A stretch of DNA of 64,000 nucleotides from contig NZ_JAFCLU010000026.1 of assembly GCF_018130385.1 (NCBI RefSeq), forward strand, positions 1 to 64,000, read 5' to 3'. How positions within the stretch are numbered: position 1 is the first letter of the stretch; each line of letters begins with the position of its first letter. Under the pieces are notes generated by a model. The model was not told the origin of the DNA. It was given only the letters and a program-made list of their open reading frames with translations, and did not search any database. Both the position numbers and the translations under genes were made by a program. Shown here piece after piece: positions 55,229-63,438 of the stretch. Source of the stretch: Bradyrhizobium sp. AUGA SZCCT0283 (GTDB lineage: Bacteria > Pseudomonadota > Alphaproteobacteria > Rhizobiales > Xanthobacteraceae).

Positions 55229-55282
55229 GTGGATAGGCCACCATCCCGCTCGCGCAAAAAACAAGAGAATGCGAGGAAGCGC
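55229..55282 (+). promoter_or_regulatory. 5' leader of the monooxygenase gene, look-alike of the MFS leader
   Basis: GTGGATAGGCCACCATCC opens the leader, with AGGAAGCGC at its end directly before the ATG at 55283. Compared with the leader at 53898 the beginning and end are nearly identical while the middle differs in sequence and in length by 3 bases. Confidence 0.55.
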
Positions 55283-56455
55283 ATGAACAGGCATACCGGC
55301 ATCGACCTGGTGGAGCGCGCGAAAGCGCTGGCTCCCTTGATCATGCGCGAAGCCGACGAGATCGAGCGGACGCGGCGGCTGACGCCTGCCGTGACACAGG
55401 CGCTGATCGAGAACGGGCTTTACCGCGCGCTGCTGCCGCAAAGCTTTGGCGGCGCCGAGGTGCCGCTCGAAACCTTCATGCAGATGCAGGAGGAGGTGGC
55501 AAAAGCCGATGCCTCGACCGCGTGGTGCCTTGGCCAGTGCAGCGTCTGCGCGATGACCGCGGCCTATCTCGATCCCGACGCCGCCAACGAAATCTTCAAT
55601 GTCGCGCCCGGCATTCTGGCCTGGGGCGCGATCAACCATGAAGTGCAGGCGGTTCCGGGCGGCTACAAAGCCAGCGCGCGCTGGGATTTTGCCTCCGGTT
55701 CGCGGCAGGCGAGCTGGCTGGGCGCCCATGTCCGTGTCGTCGAGGCTGATGGCACGCCGCGGCGCAAGCCGGATGGGTCGCCGGAGATTCGCACCATCCT
55801 GTTTCCGGTGACCAGCGCCACGCTATACGACGTCTGGGACGTGATTGGCCTGCGGGGCACCGGCACCGATTCCTATTCGGTCGAAGATCTCTTCATATCA
55901 GAGAAATTCGCCGCACTTCGCGACGAACCGGAGGCGCGGCGCGAAAACGGACCGCTGTACAAGCTCTCCACCAACATGGTGTTCGGCATGGGCTTTGCGG
56001 CAACCTCACTCGGCGTCGCCCGCGCGACGCTCGATGCGGCGATCGACCTTGCCCGCGCCAAGACCCCGCAGGCGCTGAAAGCGATGCGCGACAACAATGC
56101 CGTGCAGGGATTGATCGGCCGCACCGAGGCGAGCCTGCGTGCCGCGCGCGCCTATCTCTACGCGACCGCGGCCGAAGTCTGGCGGGACCTTTCGCGCGGC
56201 GAGGCCACCACGGAGGCGCATCGCGTGGCGCTTCGCATCGCCACCACCTGGACCATCCATCAATCGGCCGCCGTGGTCGACACCGCCTATCACATGGCCG
56301 GCGCCACGGCGGTGTTCAACGCCAACAGGTTCGAGCGCCGATTTCGCGACATGCATGCGATCGCGCAGCAGATCCAGGGCCGCGACGCCCATTATGAGGA
56401 TGCCGGCAAGGCGATCCTGTCAGGCAATCTCGATACGCCGCCGACGATGCGATGA
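55283..56455 (+). CDS. Acyl-CoA-dehydrogenase-fold flavin monooxygenase (HsaA/DszC-like)
   Basis: The 390-residue protein has the acyl-CoA dehydrogenase fold: N-terminal helices (RRLTPAVTQALIENGLYRAL, LLPQSFGGAEVP), a middle beta domain (KASARWDFASGSRQASWLGA, GLRGTGTDSYSVEDLFI), and a C-terminal Acyl-CoA_dh_2-type helical domain (HQSAAVVDTAYHMAGATAVF, RFERRFRDMHAIAQQIQG). This C-terminus, and the lack of a clear catalytic Glu base, fit the class-D flavin-dependent monooxygenases that use reduced FMN from a separate reductase. No reductase is next to it. Paired with the upstream MFS gene. Confidence 0.85.
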   Translation: MNRHTGIDLVERAKALAPLIMREADEIERTRRLTPAVTQALIENGLYRALLPQSFGGAEVPLETFMQMQEEVAKADASTAWCLGQCSVCAMTAAYLDPDAANEIFNVAPGILAWGAINHEVQAVPGGYKASARWDFASGSRQASWLGAHVRVVEADGTPRRKPDGSPEIRTILFPVTSATLYDVWDVIGLRGTGTDSYSVEDLFISEKFAALRDEPEARRENGPLYKLSTNMVFGMGFAATSLGVARATLDAAIDLARAKTPQALKAMRDNNAVQGLIGRTEASLRAARAYLYATAAEVWRDLSRGEATTEAHRVALRIATTWTIHQSAAVVDTAYHMAGATAVFNANRFERRFRDMHAIAQQIQGRDAHYEDAGKAILSGNLDTPPTMR

Positions 56456-56556
56456 AGCGGCCGTCCCGGCTCGCGCGGCAAAGCGCTTCAAATCGGAACC
56501 CCGTTGCACGGTGCGCGTTGCTTTTCCAGCAACCGCAACAACGAGGGAGATACGGC

Positions 56557-56907
56557 ATGCCCCGCGGTGACAAATCCAGCTATACGGACAAGCAGAAACG
56601 CAAGGCCGAGTATATCGAGGAGGGTTACGAGAAACGCGGCGTCGGCAAGAAGGAAGCCGAACGGCGGGCATGGGCGACCGTCAACAAGGAAACCGGTGGC
56701 GGCAACAAGAGCGGCTCCGGCCGCGGCGTGAAGGACACCAATGTTTCCGCCCGGCGCGGCGGCCGAATCGGCGGACCGCGCGGCGGCAAGGCCGCTGCCA
56801 GCCGTCCGGCTGCAGCACGATCGCGCTCTGCCAAGAAGGCTGCAGCCACGCGCAAACGCAAGGCAGCCGCCAGATCAAGTGCGCGCAAAACGGCGCGGAG
56901 GAAGTAG
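56557..56907 (+). CDS. Small basic, histone-H1-like / plasmid-stabilisation-type protein
   Basis: The 116-residue protein starts MPRGDKSSYTDKQKRKAEYI, with EEGYEKRGVGKKEAERRAWA and VNKETGGGNKSGSG, a motif known in small 'plasmid stabilization' proteins of this group, and ends in an Ala/Lys/Arg-rich tail (ARSRSAKKAAATRKRKAAA) like histone H1. It is strongly basic and probably binds DNA or RNA. GAGGGAGA precedes the ATG at 56557. It is not a toxin or antitoxin pair, as no partner gene is adjacent. Confidence 0.8.
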   Translation: MPRGDKSSYTDKQKRKAEYIEEGYEKRGVGKKEAERRAWATVNKETGGGNKSGSGRGVKDTNVSARRGGRIGGPRGGKAAASRPAAARSRSAKKAAATRKRKAAARSSARKTARRK

Positions 56908-57042
56908 GACCAATTCCGCTTCCGCGCGCCAGCATCCTGCTTTAGGCGACCCGCGATTAGCCCGAGGCAGGATGTGCTGACAGTGCGATGAAGAACACAG
57001 CCGGGAGCGGCGCGCGGGCCGCAGCAAACACGATCGAATCGG

Positions 57043-57780
57043 CTAGCGCGCTCTGCGCGCGCCGAATAGCTTGCCCTTCCAGCCACGCGCAACGATTAGC
57101 GCCGCCATCAACAGAACCAGGACGGCCGCTCCAGTATCAAGGACCCGCTCGCCCGCCGAGCAGCGGCCGACGTCGCCGATACAGGCACTGGACATCATGC
57201 CGGCTGAGTTGAGGCTCACGATCAGAGTCAGATAGAAACCGAGCATCGACACGAGGTACACGCAAATCACCGCAACGCGTCGCCATCGTGACGGCAGGCT
57301 GGCATCCGACGGATCGTTCCGTTCCTCAATGTATTGGCCCGGCCATGCCTTCGCGGGATCGCGGATCTGCACGGTGGATTTCGTCAGAATATCGTGAACC
57401 GCCTGGTTGCGGCGGGTCGCCGCCAGAATGACGAACGAGTACAGGCCGAGCACACCCTTGATTGCGACGCGGGCGCAGGCTTTGAGGAAGCTCACATTGC
57501 CACCGGTGCGTTCATCAACGACGCGTAGATTGGTGAAATAGTGCCCGAGCGTGCTTCCAGTGAACGACACCAGAACTGGCTCGTAGAGAAAGAGCGTTGC
57601 TATCACCATGACTCCGAGCACGCGGGTAAGATTGTCGTTTCGTACCGTGCTCGCCAGCATCAGCGCGCCGAAAAGGATGGCCATGACGATCATCCAGTCG
57701 AGCACAATTCCGCGAAAGCGCCGTGAAAACCGCGCATATTTCGGCGCAGGAGGGGCCGGCGGATCTGAATAAAGGCTCAT
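57043..57780 (-). CDS. RDD-family membrane protein
   Basis: The 245-residue protein has an RDD-type opening (ARFSRRFRGIVLDWMIVMAI), in which the arginine and aspartate of the family name appear as R-x8-D, followed by several helices (VLGVMVIATLFLYEPVLVSF; KGVLGLYSFVILAATRRNQA with VHDILTKSTVQ), a hydrophilic stretch and two more helices at the C-terminus (VAVICVYLVSMLGFYLTLIV and VLVLLMAALIVA). Function of RDD proteins is mostly unknown, with some acting as ion exchangers. It diverges from the DUF1801 gene. Confidence 0.82.
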   Translation of the reverse strand: MSLYSDPPAPPAPKYARFSRRFRGIVLDWMIVMAILFGALMLASTVRNDNLTRVLGVMVIATLFLYEPVLVSFTGSTLGHYFTNLRVVDERTGGNVSFLKACARVAIKGVLGLYSFVILAATRRNQAVHDILTKSTVQIRDPAKAWPGQYIEERNDPSDASLPSRWRRVAVICVYLVSMLGFYLTLIVSLNSAGMMSSACIGDVGRCSAGERVLDTGAAVLVLLMAALIVARGWKGKLFGARRAR

Positions 57781-57872
57781 TTGAGATACCGGACTTCGAT
57801 CATGGTCATCAATTATGCACCTTCGCGAATAAATGGGCTAGTGTGTCCGACGAATTGCACGGACCGGTTGCG

Positions 57873-58331
57873 ATGACGAAAACACCAAGGACAAATTCTC
57901 CGCATAGAAAGCGCGCGGGTGTCTCTGAGCCCACAGTCGACGCGATCTTCGACGCCTACCCCAGCCCGGTCAAAACCAGACTGCTGGCGCTGCGCCGGCT
58001 GATCTTCGATACCGCTGACACCACCGAGGGCGTCGGCCCCCTGGAAGAGACGCTGAAATGGGGGCAGCCGAGCTATCTCACGACCGAAAGCAAGAGCGGC
58101 AGCACGATCCGGATCGACCAGGTGAAGGCGGAAGCCGGCCGGTACGCGGTCTATTTCCACTGCCAGACCGATCTGGTCGAGACTTTTCGCGAGCTCTATC
58201 CGGAGCTGCGCTATGGCGGCAACCGCAGCATTCTGCTCGACGCCGGCGAGAAGCTGCCCGAGAAAGCGTTGCGCCACTGCGTGGCGCTGGCGCTGACGTA
58301 TCATGCGAGGAAGCGTACGCGCGTAAAATAG
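57873..58331 (+). CDS. DUF1801-type protein
   Basis: The 152-residue protein has a basic N-terminus (TKTPRTNSPHRKRAG), then DAIFDAYPSPVKTRLLALRR, EETLKWGQPSYLTTESKSGS, and YAVYFHCQTDLVETFRELYP with the ending ALRHCVALALTYHARKR. This is the DUF1801 / YdhG-like fold (small alpha+beta, possible iron or ligand binding), function unknown. The ATG at 57873 was chosen since the frame further upstream overlaps the RDD gene promoter. Confidence 0.82.
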   Translation: MTKTPRTNSPHRKRAGVSEPTVDAIFDAYPSPVKTRLLALRRLIFDTADTTEGVGPLEETLKWGQPSYLTTESKSGSTIRIDQVKAEAGRYAVYFHCQTDLVETFRELYPELRYGGNRSILLDAGEKLPEKALRHCVALALTYHARKRTRVK

Positions 58332-58336
58332 CCATC

Positions 58337-58445
58337 CGTCATTGCGAGCGAAGCAATCCATCTCTCCACGCAAGCGGAAAGATGGATTGCTTCGTCGCTA
58401 CGCTCCCTTGCGCAAACGCTTTGCGTTTGTCGCAGGCAATGACGG
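58337..58445. repeat. Palindromic intergenic repeat, family D
   Basis: CGTCATTGCGAGCGAAGCAATCCATC faces GATGGATTGCTTCGTCGC, and the outer end is CAATGACG. Inside the right half is GCAAACGCTTTGCGTTTGTC. It lies between the convergent DUF1801 and GGDEF-EAL genes. Confidence 0.8.
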
Positions 58446-58464
58446 CTGCGAAGGATACGGCCGC

Positions 58465-60675
58465 TCACGCCACCAGCGCCGCACCTGCCGGCGAGCTCCA
58501 GTTGCCCTGCGTCTTCAACATGCTCACGATCTCCGCATTGGGCCGCGCGCGGCTGAACAGGAAACCCTGCCCCTCGTGGCATCCCTCGTTGCGCAGACAG
58601 TTCACTTCGGCTTCGGTCTCGACGCCTTCCGCCGTGATGGTGACGCCCAGGCCCTTGCCGAGGCTGATGATCGAACGCACGATCGCCTGCGCGTCGGGAT
58701 TGGCGGCGAGGTCGCGCACGAAGGACTGGTCGATCTTGATCTTGTCGAACGGAAAGCTGCGCAGGTAGCTCAGGCTGGAATAGCCGGTGCCGAAATCGTC
58801 CATCGAGATGCGCACGCCGAGCGCGCGCAGCGCATGCAGGGTCGCCAGCACCTCGCTGCTCTTTTCCAGAAGCAGCGTCTCGGTGATCTCTAGTTCCAGG
58901 CGCCTAGCCGGCAGGCCGGACTGCTTCAGCGTATCGGTGACCAGCGACAGCAGATTGCCGAGGCGGAACTGCAGCGGTGACAGATTGACCGCGACGTGGA
59001 CGTCGTCGGGCCATTGCGCTGCATCGGTGCAGGCGCGGCGCAGCATCAAACCGCCGACGGCGTTGATCAGTCCGGTTTCCTCCGCAACGGGGATGAATTC
59101 GGCCGGCGAGATCATGCCGCGCTCGGGATGCGGCCAACGAACCAGCGCTTCGAAGCCGGTGATGCGCCCATTCGAAAGATCGACCAGCGGCTGGTAATAG
59201 GGCCGCAGCGCATCGCCCTGGACGGCCTCGCGCAGCTCGGTTTCGATCTTGCGGCGGGTCTGCGCGCGCGCATCCATTCCGGCCTCGAAGAACGAGAATG
59301 TGCCGCGCGAATCGTTCTTGGCGCGCGACAATGCAAGGTCGGCGTTCTTCAACAGCTTTTCGGATTCATCGCCGTCGCCGGGTGACATCGCAATGCCGAT
59401 GCTGGCGCCGATCACGACGGAATGCCCATCCAGAAGATAGGGATCGCCGATGGCGTCCAAGAGGCGCCTCGCCAGGAACGCCGCATCCTCAGGCCGCGTC
59501 ACCCCGCTCTGGACGATCGCGAATTCGTCGGAATTGAGCCGGGCCAGCGCATCGTCGTCGCGCAGCATCGATCGCAATCGCTTGCCGACGCCGCGCAGCA
59601 GCTTGTCGCCGGTGCCATGGCCGAGCGTATCGTTGACCGCCTTGAAATGGTCGAGGCCGAGCACGAGCACCGCCACCTGCTCGGCGTTGCGGCGCGTGCG
59701 CAGCAGGGTGTCGTCCATCTGTTGACGCAGTAAATTGCGGTTCGGCAGCCCGGTCAGGCCGTCATGCTGGGCCATGAAAGTCAGCCGCGCCTCGGCGCGT
59801 TTGCGCTCGGTGGTGTCCATCAGCGCCAGCAAGATCGCAGGCCGATCGCCGTAAACCAGCTGGCGTGAATAGATCGCCAGATCGATCAGCGTACCGTCGG
59901 CCCGGACGTGCTTCCAGGTGCGTGCCGCGCGCTCGTCGCCGATCCATGGCAGTTCGGCGTCGAAGGCCTGCAGGCTGCGGATCGTCAGCTTCTCGAATTC
60001 GCGGCGGCTGTAACCATAGTGCTGGATCGCGGCGTCGTTGACGGCGAGAATATGCTCGTCACCCAACGCGCAGACGATCATCGGAACCGGATTGCTGTCG
60101 AACAGCAGCCGGAACGAAGCCTCCCGCTGCTTCAACTCGGTGATATCGACGCGCAGGCCGATGATGCCGCCATCCTCGGTGAGGCGTTCGTCGATCAGGA
60201 TGACGCGGCCGTCGGCAAGCGTCTGTTCATGCCGTTCGCCGGGCTGGTACAGCTTCTTGAGCCGCTCGGCGATCCATTCTTCCTCGCGCCCGATGGCCTC
60301 CGGATAATCGCCGCGCGTGACGCCGACGCGGATCGTATCTTCCAGCCGTGCGCCCGGCTTGAACAGGTCCGAACTGCGGCGGTACATCTCTGCATATTTC
60401 TTGTTCCAGAGAATATAGCGGCCTTCGGCATCGAGAAACACGACGCCCTGCGGCAGGATGTCGATTGCCTCCCGCAAGCGCTCGTGCGATTTGCGCGCCT
60501 CGGCCAGAGCGGCGTCAACCTCGGCGTGCTTGCGCGCGATCTCGCTGGCCGCAGCGGGCGGGCGACGCTCGCGTTTGGCGGGAGGTTTGGGCGCAGGTTT
60601 TGCCGGCCGACCGCGAAAGCGGACAATCGCCGCCTGCTTGAGCTTCCCTGCTGTTCTTCGCTTCTTCGTCGACAT
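58465..60675 (-). CDS. PAS-GGDEF-EAL protein with a degenerate GGDEF site (probable c-di-GMP phosphodiesterase)
   Basis: The 736-residue protein has a Lys/Arg/Pro-rich tail (1-55), a coiled helix, two PAS domains (about 65-185 and 190-310: LPQGVVFLDAEGRYILWNKK; FDSNPVPMIVCALGDEHIL), a GGDEF domain and an EAL domain. The GGDEF motif is changed to Asn381-Ser-Asp-Glu-Phe385 and the metal-site D-L-D is Gly-Leu-Asp, so cyclase activity is unlikely. EAL is intact: Glu509-Ala-Leu, EITETLLL, DDFGTGYSS, KIDQSFV and ITAEGVET. It should degrade c-di-GMP in response to PAS signals, with GTP binding possibly allosteric. Start ATG 60675. Confidence 0.88.
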   Translation of the reverse strand: MSTKKRRTAGKLKQAAIVRFRGRPAKPAPKPPAKRERRPPAAASEIARKHAEVDAALAEARKSHERLREAIDILPQGVVFLDAEGRYILWNKKYAEMYRRSSDLFKPGARLEDTIRVGVTRGDYPEAIGREEEWIAERLKKLYQPGERHEQTLADGRVILIDERLTEDGGIIGLRVDITELKQREASFRLLFDSNPVPMIVCALGDEHILAVNDAAIQHYGYSRREFEKLTIRSLQAFDAELPWIGDERAARTWKHVRADGTLIDLAIYSRQLVYGDRPAILLALMDTTERKRAEARLTFMAQHDGLTGLPNRNLLRQQMDDTLLRTRRNAEQVAVLVLGLDHFKAVNDTLGHGTGDKLLRGVGKRLRSMLRDDDALARLNSDEFAIVQSGVTRPEDAAFLARRLLDAIGDPYLLDGHSVVIGASIGIAMSPGDGDESEKLLKNADLALSRAKNDSRGTFSFFEAGMDARAQTRRKIETELREAVQGDALRPYYQPLVDLSNGRITGFEALVRWPHPERGMISPAEFIPVAEETGLINAVGGLMLRRACTDAAQWPDDVHVAVNLSPLQFRLGNLLSLVTDTLKQSGLPARRLELEITETLLLEKSSEVLATLHALRALGVRISMDDFGTGYSSLSYLRSFPFDKIKIDQSFVRDLAANPDAQAIVRSIISLGKGLGVTITAEGVETEAEVNCLRNEGCHEGQGFLFSRARPNAEIVSMLKTQGNWSSPAGAALVA

Positions 60676-60991
60676 CGCTACGCCTACCCCGCACCTTTGT
60701 GCGGGCGATGTTGTCAGATAAGTATCTGAAAAAATGGTATCTCTTGCCGCTGAAAGCTCTCCCGCGCGCCACATTCATTGCCTGTCGGAAAGGCGGGCGC
60801 ACGCCCTGCGTGTGTCGCTTTTTGACGTAAATCGCAAATTCACAGGGCAAAATCGTCGCGCTCGCACGGCGCGCATGCAACGCGTGTCCCTGGATGCACA
60901 AGGAATGCGCGAAACGCCGCGCGTGCGCACGATAATCGGTCAACGACCAACAGGGTTATCGCGCGGTTAAGAAAGGCGACATCACGCCCGT
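60676..60991. other. 316-base non-coding gap upstream of the GGDEF-EAL gene
   Basis: This gap holds the promoter of the GGDEF-EAL gene and the 3' side of the FAD monooxygenase gene. Near the former start is a CCGCAC-CTTT-GTGCGG hairpin (about 60690-60705) and a dyad CAGATA-AG-TATCTG (60715-60728), a possible operator. The rest is low in obvious structure. No gene is supported. Confidence 0.5.
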
Positions 60992-62176
60992 TCAACTCAA
61001 GGCAGCCGCCGCGGCTTGTGCTTCCGGCACGACGTCGTGATCGTAGAGCCGTCTGCGGAACGCCGCATGCGCTGCGATCTCGGCATCGCGAACACCGAGA
61101 TCGGCATAGGAAGAGTCGTAGCGCATGCCATTCTCGCGCGCACCGCGCTGAACCGCCGCCACCCGCTCGCGTCGAAGCCGCTCATACGCAAGCAGTGCCG
61201 CCGGCACGCTGGCGCGCTCGGTACGCGCCAGAATTGTCGCCAGCGCCATGCCGTCCTCGATCGACTGGTTGGCGCCCTGGCCGAGATGCGGCAGCATCGG
61301 GTGCGCGGCATCTCCGAGCAGCGTCAAGCGGCCGCGCGTCCAGGTCGGCAACGGCTCGCGGTCGTACAGCGCCCATCGGAACGTCTTTTCGACCTGGCTC
61401 AACAGTGTCCCGATGCGCGGGTCCCAGCCCTCGAACTCGCGGCGCAGCACATCGGGATCTCCGGGCGCCGACCATGATTCCTTCATTTCCGCATCGGCCG
61501 GCACGAAGCCGACATAGTTGATGAGCTTGCCCGATCGCACCGGAAAGCTGAGGAAGTGTTTTCCCTTGCCCAGCCACATTTGCCAGCAATCGGTCGGCCA
61601 GTGCGGAATGCGCCGATGCGGCAGCACGCCGCGATAGGCGACGGACCCGTGGAAGACCGGCCGCGACGGCGGCGCCGCATAGGGCCGGAGCTCCGAGTGG
61701 ATGCCATCCGCCGCGATGACGACGTCGCCTTCGGCCATCGCGCCGTTGGCGAACGACACACGCGCGACCTCGCCGGTCTGCTCAAAGCCTGTGCCGCGAT
61801 GGCCCGTCCGCACCACGCCTGATGGCAATGCGCGCGACAGCATCTCGACGAGGTCCGCGCGATGCATGCCGAAGGTGGCGTTCCAGCCCGCGGAGTCCGT
61901 CACCTGGACCGGAGCGATCGGCGCGCCATCGTGGCGAAAATACTGAGATGCGTGGCCGACCCTGGCGCCCCATCGCTCCACCTGATGTCCAAGGCCTACC
62001 CGCTGCAATTGTCGCACGCTGTTCGGCGTCAGGAATACCCCTGCCCCGACCTCGCCGAGCGCAGGTGCCTGCTCGTAGACGGAAACATCGAAGCCGCGGG
62101 CGATCAGCGCGTTCGCGGCGAAGAGCCCGCCAATTCCGCCTCCAATGATCACAACAGTGAGCTGCGGCTCTGTCAT
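60992..62176 (-). CDS. FAD-dependent aromatic-ring monooxygenase (salicylate-hydroxylase-like)
   Basis: The 394-residue flavoprotein has the FAD motif VVIIGGGIGGLFAANALIAR (about 8-27), the conserved DG motif GDVVIAADGIHSELRP, and the GD motif GRLTLLGDAAHPMLPHLGQG with GANQSIEDGMAL. This is the class A flavin monooxygenase family; the salicylate or 6-hydroxynicotinate hydroxylase branch is likely. ATG at 62176 follows GGGA. It diverges from the Bug-type binding protein gene across 118 bases, so they may form an aromatic-acid utilisation unit. Confidence 0.87.
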   Translation of the reverse strand: MTEPQLTVVIIGGGIGGLFAANALIARGFDVSVYEQAPALGEVGAGVFLTPNSVRQLQRVGLGHQVERWGARVGHASQYFRHDGAPIAPVQVTDSAGWNATFGMHRADLVEMLSRALPSGVVRTGHRGTGFEQTGEVARVSFANGAMAEGDVVIAADGIHSELRPYAAPPSRPVFHGSVAYRGVLPHRRIPHWPTDCWQMWLGKGKHFLSFPVRSGKLINYVGFVPADAEMKESWSAPGDPDVLRREFEGWDPRIGTLLSQVEKTFRWALYDREPLPTWTRGRLTLLGDAAHPMLPHLGQGANQSIEDGMALATILARTERASVPAALLAYERLRRERVAAVQRGARENGMRYDSSYADLGVRDAEIAAHAAFRRRLYDHDVVPEAQAAAAALS

Positions 62177-62294
62177 CGTCCCACGCAAAAAATGCTTCGG
62201 AAGCTTGCCCGTTCAAGCTATCCTTCCTTGCTGCGAACACCAAGCGCCGACAGCTCAGACTGGACGGAGCAAAATGGCAGCGGGAGGAGTTTGA

Positions 62295-63296
62295 ATGCAC
62301 GGCTCTACGGCAGCTCTGCTTCCCGTCCGCCGTAAATTGGCGATACTGACGCTACTTCTGGCCTTCTTCGTGCCTGGTCACACGCAGGCGCTGGCCGGCG
62401 ATTACCCGGACCGTCCCGTAAAAATCGTCGTTCCATTTCCGGCCGGAGGAACGGCCGACGCGATTCCAAGGATTGTCGCCGACTGGCTGTCGCGCAAATG
62501 GAGCCAGCCCGTTGTCATCGAGAACCGCACCGGCGCCGCCGGAAACATCGGCGCCGAACAGGTCTACCATTCGGCGCCCGACGGCTACACCCTGCTCTCG
62601 TCACCGCCGCCGCCGCTTGTGATCAATCACAATCTGTACCCCAGGCTCGGCTTCGATCCGACGAAGTTCGAGCCTGTCATCGTCATGGCCCATGTGCCGA
62701 ATGCGCTGATCGTCAATCCGACCAACATCAAGGCATCGAGCGTGCCCGAGCTGATCGAATACCTAAAGGGCAATTCCGACAGAACCATCTGCGCCACGCA
62801 AGGCAACGGCACCACCTCGCACCTGACCTCGGAGCTGTTTCAACTGATGGCGAAGGTGAAGCTGCGGCACATTCCGTATCGCGGCTCGGCGCCTGCGCTG
62901 CAGGGTCTGGTCGCCGGCGACGTCGACGTCATGTTCGACAATCTCGGCGTATCGCTGGCCCTGGTGCAGGCCGGCAAGCTGAAGCTGCTCGCGGTCGCCT
63001 CATCCGATCGTCTGCCGGCGCTGCCGAATGTACCGACGATGGCCGAAACGCTTCCGGGTTTTGAAGCGGTCGCCTGGTACGGCATCGTGGCGCCGCCCAA
63101 AACTCCGAAAAACATCATCGACAAGATCAATGCCGATGTGAACGAGGCATTGCGTCAGCCCGAGGTGCGGGACCAGCTCAAGAAACTATCCGCCGGGATT
63201 TTTGGCGGCCCGGCCGACAGGACATCCGCCTACATGCGCGACGAAGTCGACCGGTGGGCTGCGGTGATCAAGTCGGCCAATATCGAGTTGCAGTAA
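62295..63296 (+). CDS. Bug-type (TctC) tripartite tricarboxylate transporter substrate-binding protein
   Basis: The 333-residue protein has a signal peptide (KLAILTLLLAFFVPGHTQAL, cut near residue 34), then the TctC/Bug motifs YPDRPVKIVVPFPAGGTADA, VVIENRTGAAGNIGAEQVY, and later VKLRHIPYRGSAPALQGLVA and LLAVASSDRLPALPNVPTM. It would bind an organic acid in the periplasm. The membrane subunits TctA and TctB are not in the window, so it is an orphan here, as is common in this family. Confidence 0.92.
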   Translation: MHGSTAALLPVRRKLAILTLLLAFFVPGHTQALAGDYPDRPVKIVVPFPAGGTADAIPRIVADWLSRKWSQPVVIENRTGAAGNIGAEQVYHSAPDGYTLLSSPPPPLVINHNLYPRLGFDPTKFEPVIVMAHVPNALIVNPTNIKASSVPELIEYLKGNSDRTICATQGNGTTSHLTSELFQLMAKVKLRHIPYRGSAPALQGLVAGDVDVMFDNLGVSLALVQAGKLKLLAVASSDRLPALPNVPTMAETLPGFEAVAWYGIVAPPKTPKNIIDKINADVNEALRQPEVRDQLKKLSAGIFGGPADRTSAYMRDEVDRWAAVIKSANIELQ

Positions 63297-63438
63297 GCCT
63301 CAATTGATGTCGATCCGCGTGTGGCGTGGTCCGTTGCAGGCCAGAGCAGCGGCTGCGGCGAGATCAAGCAATTGCGAGGGCTTGCCCTGTCCCCGTCTCC
63401 CCGGTTTCATGCTATGCTTGTTGGAATAGAGTGATCCG

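Noticed and set aside
53922..55244. A 440-codon minus-strand frame opposite the MFS gene
   Set aside because: It is composed largely of Arg, Gln, Glu and His with no domain, and covers the leader elements; it is an antisense shadow.
56557..56907. Toxin-antitoxin interpretation of the 'plasmid stabilisation'-type gene
   Set aside because: There is no adjacent partner gene and the protein has a histone-H1-like basic tail rather than a toxin or antitoxin fold.
60734..60970. A 78-codon open reading frame in the gap before the GGDEF-EAL gene
   Set aside because: It has no ribosome-binding site, Arg-rich chance-like sequence and overlaps the likely promoter of the neighbouring gene.
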